Shown here: piece by piece, positions 1 to 5,392 of the stretch | How the letters are laid out: every line of letters starts with the position of its first letter | How positions within the stretch are numbered: the first letter of the stretch is position 1 | NCBI GenBank assembly: GCA_040830545.1 | Contig: JBFOMB010000170.1 | Location: 1 to 7,230 of the forward strand | DNA: 7,230 nucleotides | Direction: 5' to 3' | From: HXMU1420-2 sp040830545 | GTDB taxonomy: Bacteria > Pseudomonadota > Alphaproteobacteria > Rhodobacterales > Rhodobacteraceae | Position numbers and translations under genes: made by a program | The notes under the pieces: model-generated | The model's database searches: none | The model's input: only the letters and a program-made list of their open reading frames with translations | What the model was told of the DNA's origin: nothing

Positions 1-2
1 CC

Positions 3-479
3 GATGTCGGCTATGCCAAAGGCGTACCGATGGGCGGCGATCTGCCCGCAGGGTCCGGTGCACCCACTTTCATTGTGGCTGCGTTGAAGGATGCCTATTC
101 CGGCAATCTGGACCGCATCCAGATCGTCAAAGGCTGGGTGCAGGCCGACGGATCAACAGCCGAACAGGTCTACGACGTGGTCTGGTCAGGTGATCGGGCA
201 CCCGGGGCGGACGGCAAATTGCCCTCGGTCGGCAGCACTGTGGATGTGGCCAACGCGACCTGGACCAACGCAATCGGCGCGCCCGAACTGATCGGCCACT
301 GGCAGGACCCGGATTTCGACGCCACCCAACCGGCCTTCTACTATGCACGGGTGATCGAAATCCCGACGCCGCGATGGACGGCTTACGAGGCCAAACGGTT
401 CGGCGTCCAGATGTCCGAAGAAGTGCCCATGACGGTACAGGAACGCGCCTACACGTCGCCGATCTGGTACACGCCCTAG
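3..479 (+). CDS. DUF3604 family protein, C-terminal part (5' end outside window)
   Basis: The frame is open from the left edge; 158 residues are visible and end at a TAG stop. The visible part has the look of the end of DUF3604 proteins: a stretch resembling IQIVKGWVQADG, then FYYARVIEIPTPRW, and the closing QERAYTSPIWYTP. DUF3604 proteins are usually around 600 residues or more, so only about the last quarter is here; the ATG at 30 is internal, not the start. The family is related to PHP-type metal-dependent hydrolases but its substrate is not established, and no metal ligands can be judged from this fragment. It converges on the regulator gene at 530-1033, with a hairpin in the gap. The family call rests on recognised C-terminal motifs and is fairly sure; any function beyond that would be a guess. 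Confidence 0.85.
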   Translation, partial: DVGYAKGVPMGGDLPAGSGAPTFIVAALKDAYSGNLDRIQIVKGWVQADGSTAEQVYDVVWSGDRAPGADGKLPSVGSTVDVANATWTNAIGAPELIGHWQDPDFDATQPAFYYARVIEIPTPRWTAYEAKRFGVQMSEEVPMTVQERAYTSPIWYTP

Positions 480-494
480 GGACACACAGACACA

Positions 495-515
495 GTCCCG
501 GGCCTGACCCGGGAC
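495..515. terminator. Hairpin between convergent genes, possible bidirectional terminator
   Basis: An 8-bp perfect inverted repeat, GTCCCGGG (495-502) and CCCGGGAC (508-515), encloses a 5-base loop. It sits 15 bp after the DUF3604 stop and 15 bp before the stop of the convergent MarR gene, where a shared terminator is expected. There is no T-tract on either side, so it is not a textbook intrinsic terminator. It could instead act as a 3'-end stabilising stem. The pairing is seen directly; the role is inferred from position. Confidence 0.55.
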
Positions 516-529
516 CTCTGCCGTCGCGG

Positions 530-1033
530 TTAATTCTCCGCCTGCAACCCGTCCAGATTGTCCAGAAACACCCGCAGGCACCGGTTGAAGGTTTCGACTT
601 CCTCCGCCGACAGTCCCTGCAACAACCGCTGCTGCCGCGCCAGTGCCACCTCCAGAATCTCTGCATGCAGCGCGTGCCCGGCAGCGGTCAAATGCCACTC
701 GGTCGACCGCACTGTATCCGGGGCCGCCAACCCTTGCGCCTCCAGCCGCCGCAACGACCGACTGACCGCCGCCTTGTCGATCCCGATGGTTCGGCCCGAA
801 TGGCTGACCGTGCTGCCCGGTTCCCGCGTGAGCATCACCAGCATCCGCCAATCCATCGCGCCGATCCCGAACCGCGCCTGATATTCCCGCGCCGCCGCCC
901 GCGTGAACCGGTTCGCGGCAAAGCTCAGCAAAACCGTGGGCGACCGGCGAAAACTCAGCGTCCGTGCACCGGTCTCTGCCTCGTCAGTCAGAAACAGATC
1001 ATCGCTCAGCGTCTCTGATAGGTCACCCTGCAT
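530..1033 (-). CDS. MarR family winged-helix transcriptional regulator
   Basis: A 167-residue protein if it starts at the ATG at 1033-1031. The layout is that of MarR dimers: an N-terminal helix pair (about 33-60), a winged helix-turn-helix (about 65-120, recognition helix near GIDKAAVSRSLRRLEAQGLA at 84-103) and a C-terminal helical dimerisation arm (about 122-163). The wing is a few residues shorter than usual and lacks the common D-x-R tip, reading APDTVRSTEWHLTAAG. MarR proteins typically repress a neighbouring divergent operon and release DNA when bound by a small phenolic or similar ligand. The divergent P450-hydrolase operon and the twin inverted repeats in the gap fit local repression plus autoregulation. 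A TTG at 1039-1037 would add two residues. Neither start has a good ribosome site, and a promoter placed so that the transcript starts near 1033 suggests a leaderless mRNA. The family call is firm; the ligand is unknown. Confidence 0.9.
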   Translation of the reverse strand: MQGDLSETLSDDLFLTDEAETGARTLSFRRSPTVLLSFAANRFTRAAAREYQARFGIGAMDWRMLVMLTREPGSTVSHSGRTIGIDKAAVSRSLRRLEAQGLAAPDTVRSTEWHLTAAGHALHAEILEVALARQQRLLQGLSAEEVETFNRCLRVFLDNLDGLQAEN

Positions 1034-1039
1034 ACCCAA

Positions 1040-1068
1040 ACTAAAACAGATTGATGTTGACCTGACAA
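1040..1068 (-). promoter_or_regulatory. Possible promoter of the MarR gene
   Basis: On the minus strand TTGTCA (1068-1063) and TTTAGT (1045-1040) resemble -35 and -10 boxes with a 17-bp spacer. The predicted transcript start falls about at 1033, the first base of the MarR ATG, so the mRNA would be leaderless. The -35 box lies inside the left inverted repeat, so a repressor bound there would block this promoter, which fits autoregulation. The boxes are seen in the sequence; their use is inferred from a weak consensus match. Confidence 0.35.
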
Positions 1069-1079
1069 CACTCTACTGT
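1051..1079 (+). promoter_or_regulatory. Possible promoter of the P450-hydrolase operon
   Basis: TTGATG (1051-1056) and TACTGT (1074-1079), 17 bp apart, are weak sigma-70-like boxes. A start near 1086 would give a leader of about 27 bases containing the strong GGAGGAG ribosome site (1102-1108). The left inverted repeat overlaps the -35 edge and spacer, and the right one overlaps the end of the -10 and the start point, as expected for repression. The match to consensus is poor, so the exact boxes are uncertain. Confidence 0.3.
1055..1070. promoter_or_regulatory. Probable MarR operator, left copy
   Basis: The sequence TGTTGACCTGACAACA is an imperfect palindrome with outer arms TGTTG and CAACA. 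It differs at one base from a second copy 22 bp downstream (1077-1092). Length and symmetry suit a winged-helix dimer of the MarR type. It covers the probable -35 of the MarR gene and the spacer of the probable P450 promoter, so binding could repress both directions. The repeat is seen directly; its assignment to the adjacent MarR protein is inferred from position. Confidence 0.7.
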
Positions 1080-1092
1080 TGACTTGACAACA
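1077..1092. promoter_or_regulatory. Probable MarR operator, right copy
   Basis: TGTTGACTTGACAACA matches the left copy at 15 of 16 positions. Flanking bases C1076 and G1093 extend the outer arms to CTGTTG/CAACAG. Start-to-start spacing is 22 bp, about two helical turns, so two dimers would lie on the same face of the DNA and could bind cooperatively. It lies just upstream of the P450 ribosome site. It also contains a TTGACA string that looks like a -35 box but has no usable -10 downstream. Confidence 0.7.
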
Positions 1093-1112
1093 GAAACACG
1101 TGGAGGAGCCTG

Positions 1113-2267
1113 ATGTCCAACGCCCCTGTTTATGAAATCGACCCCGTCGCGTTCACCGCCAACCCCTACCCAGACCTTGCGCGGATGCGGGCTGAAACGC
1201 CCATCGCCTATGTGCCGCAACTTGGCGCCACTCTGATCACCAAACGCGACGTGATCCATAAACAGGAGAAACGCGTGGACGTGTTCTCCTCGCTCCAGCC
1301 CGGCGGCCTGATGACCGAACTGATGGGTGAAAACCTGATGCGCAAGGATGGCGATGCGCACATGCGCGAACGCAAGATTCTGTTCCCCGCGCTCAGCCCC
1401 CGCACCGTGCAACAGCATTGGAAACCGATCTTTCAGGCCGCTGCCGAACGGGTCGTGGCCGATCTGAAGCCCAGGGGCCAGTGCGATTTCGTCAAAGATT
1501 ACGCCATGCCCGTCTCTGCCCACGCGCTGATCGCAATCACCGGACTGACCGACATGAGCCCCGCCGAAATGGATGGGGCCAGCCAAGCGATGATTGACGG
1601 CTGTTCAAACTATGGCGGTGACCCCGAGGTCGAAGCCCGCTGTAATCGCGGCACTGCCCTGATCGACACCCATATCGACCGCATGTTCGACAATCCGCCC
1701 GAAAAATCCGCACTGGCTGTCCAGAAAGACGCCGGGCTGGAGATGGAGAGCACGCGCGCCAACATCAAACTCATCATCTCGGGCGGGCAAAACGAACCCC
1801 GCGACGCCATCGCAGGCACAGCCTGGGCGCTGCTGACCCATCCCGAACAACTGCAAATGGTGCTGCGCGGCGAAAAGACGTGGGAAGATGCGTTCAACGA
1901 ATATGTCCGCTGGATCAGCCCCATCGGCATGTCCCCCCGCCGCATCGCCCGTGACGACGTGATCGAAGGCGTGCATTTCGAGGCCGAGGAACGCGCCTTC
2001 TTCATGTTCTCCTCCGCCTCCCATGACGAAGACTATTTCAAAGATCCCGAAACCTACGACATCACCCGCGACACTCAGGCATCGATCCCCTTTGGCGCTG
2101 GCCCGCATTTCTGCGCCGGGGCCGCTGCCTCCCGTTGCCTGATCCGCGAGGTCGCATTGCCCATGGCATTCGAACATTTCCCCAACCTGCGCGTAACGGG
2201 TGATGTGCCCTTCACCGGCTGGGCCTTCCGTGGTGCAACTGCCATGCCTGTCGCGTGGGATACGTGA
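1113..2267 (+). CDS. Cytochrome P450
   Basis: A soluble bacterial class P450 of 384 residues, slightly shorter than the usual 400 or so. The heme-binding loop FGAGPHFCAGAAASR puts the axial cysteine at C334. The K-helix ExxR is E263-Y-V-R266. Helix I reads ISGGQNEPRD (residues 222-231), so the usual acid-alcohol pair (D/E-T) that delivers protons during oxygen activation is replaced by N227-E228, followed by P229. Such enzymes normally hydroxylate or dealkylate small molecules using electrons from a ferredoxin and its reductase; no such partner is encoded here. The ATG is set by a strong GGAGGAG (1102-1108). The gene is divergent from the MarR regulator, with two operator-like repeats upstream, and its TGA overlaps the ATG of the next gene by one base, so the two are very likely co-transcribed and translationally coupled. 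Family certain; CYP subfamily and substrate not identifiable by eye. Confidence 0.96.
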   Translation: MSNAPVYEIDPVAFTANPYPDLARMRAETPIAYVPQLGATLITKRDVIHKQEKRVDVFSSLQPGGLMTELMGENLMRKDGDAHMRERKILFPALSPRTVQQHWKPIFQAAAERVVADLKPRGQCDFVKDYAMPVSAHALIAITGLTDMSPAEMDGASQAMIDGCSNYGGDPEVEARCNRGTALIDTHIDRMFDNPPEKSALAVQKDAGLEMESTRANIKLIISGGQNEPRDAIAGTAWALLTHPEQLQMVLRGEKTWEDAFNEYVRWISPIGMSPRRIARDDVIEGVHFEAEERAFFMFSSASHDEDYFKDPETYDITRDTQASIPFGAGPHFCAGAAASRCLIREVALPMAFEHFPNLRVTGDVPFTGWAFRGATAMPVAWDT

Positions 2268-3412
2268 TGCCGTTCCATTTTGACGCCGCTGAGTTTGCCA
2301 AACGCCAGTCTACCGCACGCGCGGCACTTCAGGCACAGGGGCTCGACGCGCTGCTCATGTTCGCCCCGGAAAGCCAGTATTGGCTGTGTGGTTACGACAC
2401 GTTCGGTTACGCGATGTTCCAATGCCTCGTCCTGACAGCGGGCGGAGAGCTGCATCTGCTGACCCGCCTGCCCGACCTGCGACAGGCGCAGCAAACCTCG
2501 ACACTGTCAGACGAGCAGATCCACGTCTGGACCGAGGTTGAGGGGGCAAATCCCGCAGACGACCTCACCCGCCTGCTGGCCAATCTGGGTGTGACTGGTC
2601 AGATCGGCTATGAAAGCCGCACGGCTGGCCTCACCGATCACAACGGCCAGCGCCTGCGCACCGCCCTGCCCGGCCTGATCGACGCCTCGGACCTGATCCC
2701 GGCCCTGCGCCGTGTCAAATCCCCGGCAGAGGTCGCCATGCACCGCCGCGCCGCCGCCCTATCCGACGACGCGCTGGATGCCGCCCTCAACGAGACCCGT
2801 GCAGGCGCGGACGAAAGCCACATTCTCGCCGCCATGCAGGGCGCAATCTTTCGCGGCGGCGGCGACTATGCCGGCAACGAAATCATCCTCGGTTCAGGCG
2901 ATGGCGCCCTGCTCTGCCGCTCCCATTCCGGTCGCCGCACCCTGTCCGCACAGGACCAGTTGACCCTCGAATGGTCCGGGGCCTATGCCCGCTACCACGC
3001 GGCCATGATGCGCACCGTGGTCATCGGCCAACCCCAACCGCAGCAATACAGCATGCTGGAGGCCTGTACCGAAGCCCTGGAAGCATGCGAAACCGCCATC
3101 CGTCCCGGTGCCCCGATGGGTGACGTCTATGACGCCCACGCACGGGTTTTTGACGCGCGCGGCCTGTCCCACGCCCGGTTGCAGGCCTGTGGCTACGGCA
3201 TGGGCGCGGTCTATCCCCCGATCTGGGTCGACTTCCCCATGTTCTACGAAGGCAACCCGCAGATCATGCAGGAAAATCAGGTCTTCTTCCTGCACATGAT
3301 CCTGATGGACAGCGACGCGGGGCTCGCCATGTGCCTGGGTCACAGCGTTCTAGTCACCGAAAACGGCATCGAACGCCTGTCCCGCTACGGGACAGAGATG
3401 TTGATCCGCTGA
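2267..3412 (+). CDS. M24 (pita-bread) fold hydrolase, creatinase/ectoine-hydrolase type, apparently metal-free
   Basis: A 381-residue protein with a creatinase-type N-terminal domain (about 1-145) and an M24 pita-bread domain (about 150-381). It resembles Xaa-Pro peptidases, but aligning by eye with the D-D-H-E-E metal site gives W236, A246, a Tyr in GYGMG, H343 in FLHMIL and a Gly in CLGHSVLVT; no ligand remains. It keeps H220 in CRSHSGRR, where creatinase has an active-site His, and the block LEWSGAYARYHAAMMRT (E235 to T250), a style I associate with ectoine-hydrolase-like members; E235 could be the nucleophile. Creatinase's own catalytic Glu and second His are not preserved, so it is probably not creatinase. 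Likely role: cytoplasmic hydrolysis of a C-N bond in a small amide, amidine or lactam. The ATG overlaps the P450 stop (TGATG), with GGGA 6 bp upstream. Automatic annotation would call it a peptidase; I doubt that. Confidence 0.85.
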   Translation: MPFHFDAAEFAKRQSTARAALQAQGLDALLMFAPESQYWLCGYDTFGYAMFQCLVLTAGGELHLLTRLPDLRQAQQTSTLSDEQIHVWTEVEGANPADDLTRLLANLGVTGQIGYESRTAGLTDHNGQRLRTALPGLIDASDLIPALRRVKSPAEVAMHRRAAALSDDALDAALNETRAGADESHILAAMQGAIFRGGGDYAGNEIILGSGDGALLCRSHSGRRTLSAQDQLTLEWSGAYARYHAAMMRTVVIGQPQPQQYSMLEACTEALEACETAIRPGAPMGDVYDAHARVFDARGLSHARLQACGYGMGAVYPPIWVDFPMFYEGNPQIMQENQVFFLHMILMDSDAGLAMCLGHSVLVTENGIERLSRYGTEMLIR

Positions 3413-3435
3413 CCCCCGCGCCCCATATCTAGGAC

Positions 3436-4119
3436 ATGTTGAAACTCACGCCCATCATGCTGGCCGTGCTCTACGGTCTGGCCATGTACCACTTCTCGGT
3501 CTGGCGCACCCGCAAGGAGCTCGACGAAAAATCGACCGAACTTGCGGATCGCACCCTGCGCCAGATCACCGACCGGCTGGCCAGTGCACTCGATGTGTCG
3601 CGTGTGCCTGTTTATGTCTACGAAATCGACCCGGTGAACGGCCTTGCCGCCCCGGACGGGCGCATCTTCATCACCCGCGGCTTCTACCGCAAATACCAAA
3701 GCGGCGAGGTCAGCGCAGAGGAACTCGCCAGCGTCATCGCCCACGAACTTGGCCATGTCGCGCTCGGCCATGCCCGTCGCCGAATGATCGACTTCTCCGG
3801 CCAGAACGCCCTGCGCACCGCGCTCGCCATGGTGCTCAGCCGCTACATTCCTTTTGTCGGCGCCTGGATCGCCGGGCTGCTCACCAGCCTGCTGGCCGCG
3901 CGCCTTAGCCAGACGGACGAATACGAGGCTGACGCCTACGCCGCCGCCCTGCTGACCAAGGCAGGCATCGGCGTCGACCCGCAAAAATCCCTGTTCCGCA
4001 AGCTCGACGCACTGACCCAGCAACGCGCGGGCGTAACGCCAGCGTGGCTCATGACCCACCCCAAAACAGACAAACGGATCGAAGCCCTCGAAGCCCTCGA
4101 AGCCCGCTGGCAGGCCTGA
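3436..4119 (+). CDS. M48 family zinc metalloprotease, membrane-anchored
   Basis: A 227-residue protein with the HExxH zinc motif HELGH (H103, E104, H107) and the downstream third-ligand motif EYEAD (E162 to D166), the signature of M48 peptidases (HtpX/Ste24/Oma1 group). Residues about 4-22 form an N-terminal hydrophobic anchor, and 137-157 (IPFVGAWIAGLLTSLLAARL region) is a second hydrophobic segment between the zinc motifs, as in the family. The late HPKTDKRI (about 211-218) is the conserved H-P-x-x-x-x-R-I element. It lacks the multi-helix start of HtpX and the TPR tail of BepA, so it is a minimal M48 protein. Probable role is turnover of membrane or envelope proteins; the substrate is unknown. 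The ATG at 3436 is the first in frame after a TAG at 3430, but has no well-spaced ribosome site (AGGA is only one base away). It follows the hydrolase gene by 23 bp and may be read through from that operon. Confidence 0.92.
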   Translation: MLKLTPIMLAVLYGLAMYHFSVWRTRKELDEKSTELADRTLRQITDRLASALDVSRVPVYVYEIDPVNGLAAPDGRIFITRGFYRKYQSGEVSAEELASVIAHELGHVALGHARRRMIDFSGQNALRTALAMVLSRYIPFVGAWIAGLLTSLLAARLSQTDEYEADAYAAALLTKAGIGVDPQKSLFRKLDALTQQRAGVTPAWLMTHPKTDKRIEALEALEARWQA

Positions 4120-4179
4120 CACTCCAACCGGCCCACACGCCCTAACCCCTTCATCTTTGTCCAAATACTCTCAGGGGGT

Positions 4180-4200
4180 TTGGGGGATGAAATCCCCCAA
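4180..4200. terminator. Strong hairpin in the convergent gap
   Basis: A perfect 9-bp stem, TTGGGGGAT (4180-4188) and ATCCCCCAA (4192-4200), encloses a 3-base loop. It lies 60 bp after the M48 stop and 62 bp before the stop of the convergent PLP enzyme, and can form on either strand. No T-tract follows directly. A smaller stem, GCGCC/GGCGC, sits at 4233-4246. The surrounding segment (about 4150-4205) resembles palindromic intergenic elements I associate with Rhodobacterales genomes, so it may be one copy of a dispersed repeat used as terminator. The stem is seen; the repeat status is from memory and unverified. Confidence 0.6.
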
Positions 4201-4261
4201 GGCCTGCGTGGCCTGAACGCAAACCAACCTGCGCGCCGCTAGGCGCACCCTATCGCAAAAT

Positions 4262-5392
4262 CTATTGCGCCACCCCCATCGTCTCCCAACGATCCACGAT
4301 CTCACCACCGGAAACCACCACCACCTGCCCAAATTCCGGCAACACCGCCTCGCTCTGGGTTGGGCGCAAAAACGCGAACCGATCCACGGGCGAGCGTTTC
4401 AGGTACGGCCCGCTCCACACCTCCTGGTTCGATGAGTGCCCGAACACCCCGGAATAGCCATACCCGGCCGGGTGCACCGGCTTGCCCTTCCAATACCCGC
4501 CATAAATCGCCAGATCCGCCTTCCGCCGCAGGCGAGTCAGGGCCTGCACGGCATCAAACCCCGGCACCGGATTGTCGGGCATGTATTTCAGGATCGGTGC
4601 GGCAATGAACAGGGCCGGTTCAAACCCCTCGGTCGAGGGCAGGTCAAAATCCGTCGGCTTCACCAGGACCGAACCCAATGACACCTCGCTCACCCCCTCA
4701 GCCCGGCCATAAGCGGCAAAACTCATGCTGCCCCCGGTGTTCACCAACCCCTCCGACACCAGCGCCGCGCCCTGCTGCAAGGCTGATAACACCTGCCGCC
4801 GCGCGCTGCCCTTCACCAATCCCGGCAGCTTCGCCAGATGCGGTTCATACCCCATTACACCGACCAGGCTCAGACCCTGCATCGCCCGCACGGCATGGGC
4901 CACCCTTGCGGCCTGATCCATCGCCACCCCCCCGCGATGCAGCCCCGCGTCCAGCTCCAGCGCCACGCGCAGGCTCACACCACGCGCCTTCGCCAGCTCC
5001 GCATATTGCTCGGCCCGCGCCACCGTATCGACCAGCCACGTCACCTGTTCCGCCGCATTGGGACATTCCGCCAACACCTCCGCTGCGCCGCGCACGGGCA
5101 AGGGCTTGCCCAGCAGATGTGTCCACTCCGGTCGCGCCTTCAGCATCACCCGCAACCGTTCGAGCGAAAAGGTCATGACCCCCACCGCCTCCAACCCCGA
5201 CACCGCGCGGTCCAGCATAGGCAGGCAGGCCAGCGACTTCGCCACCACCCGCAGCCCCACACCCGCCTGCACCCGCCTCCGCGCCAAAGCGATGTTCGCC
5301 TCGAACCGGTCCAGATCCAGCACCAGACACGGGCTGGCCTGCCCGGCCTGCACCAACACCTCGTCCAACGTCTCAAAATAGCTTTGGGTCAT
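4262..5392 (-). CDS. Alanine-racemase-fold PLP enzyme, D-threonine aldolase/D-serine dehydratase type
   Basis: A 376-residue protein with an N-terminal PLP-binding TIM barrel; K52 in LRVVAKSLACLPML is the expected Schiff-base lysine, and ELDAGLHRGGV is the matching barrel motif. The C-terminal part ends with GGEIVDRW, typical of the D-threonine aldolase/D-serine dehydratase C-terminal domain. True members hold a metal with a His-x-Cys in a PxHxC motif; by eye this aligns with RPTQSEAVL, giving Q346 and E348 instead. A distinctive GHSSNQEVWSG block lies at 318-328. The enzyme therefore probably acts on a D- or beta-hydroxy-amino acid, but whether by aldol cleavage, deamination or racemisation is open. 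Its ATG overlaps the stop of the upstream oxidase gene by 4 bp (ATGA), and GCGGAG lies 11-16 bp upstream, so the two are co-transcribed and coupled. The fold call is firm; the exact reaction is not. Confidence 0.88.
   Translation of the reverse strand: MTQSYFETLDEVLVQAGQASPCLVLDLDRFEANIALARRRVQAGVGLRVVAKSLACLPMLDRAVSGLEAVGVMTFSLERLRVMLKARPEWTHLLGKPLPVRGAAEVLAECPNAAEQVTWLVDTVARAEQYAELAKARGVSLRVALELDAGLHRGGVAMDQAARVAHAVRAMQGLSLVGVMGYEPHLAKLPGLVKGSARRQVLSALQQGAALVSEGLVNTGGSMSFAAYGRAEGVSEVSLGSVLVKPTDFDLPSTEGFEPALFIAAPILKYMPDNPVPGFDAVQALTRLRRKADLAIYGGYWKGKPVHPAGYGYSGVFGHSSNQEVWSGPYLKRSPVDRFAFLRPTQSEAVLPEFGQVVVVSGGEIVDRWETMGVAQ

Noticed and set aside
374..1018. Long + strand open frame across the MarR gene
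   Set aside because: Pro/Arg/Gln-rich antisense translation with no domain; it overlaps the end of the DUF3604 gene and all of the well-supported MarR gene.
1084..1089. Perfect TTGACA as the -35 box of the P450 promoter
   Set aside because: A -10 box would have to lie at about 1107-1112, within the ribosome site and just before the start codon; the string is better explained as part of the inverted repeat.
2255..2266. GTG start adding four residues to the M24 hydrolase
   Set aside because: The ATG at 2267 overlaps the P450 stop in the usual coupled fashion and has GGGA at suitable spacing; the GTG lies deeper inside the P450 gene.
2267..3412. Calling the M24 protein ectoine hydrolase or creatinase outright
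   Set aside because: No ectoine deacetylase or other ectoine-pathway gene is nearby, and creatinase's own catalytic Glu and second His are not preserved by eye alignment.
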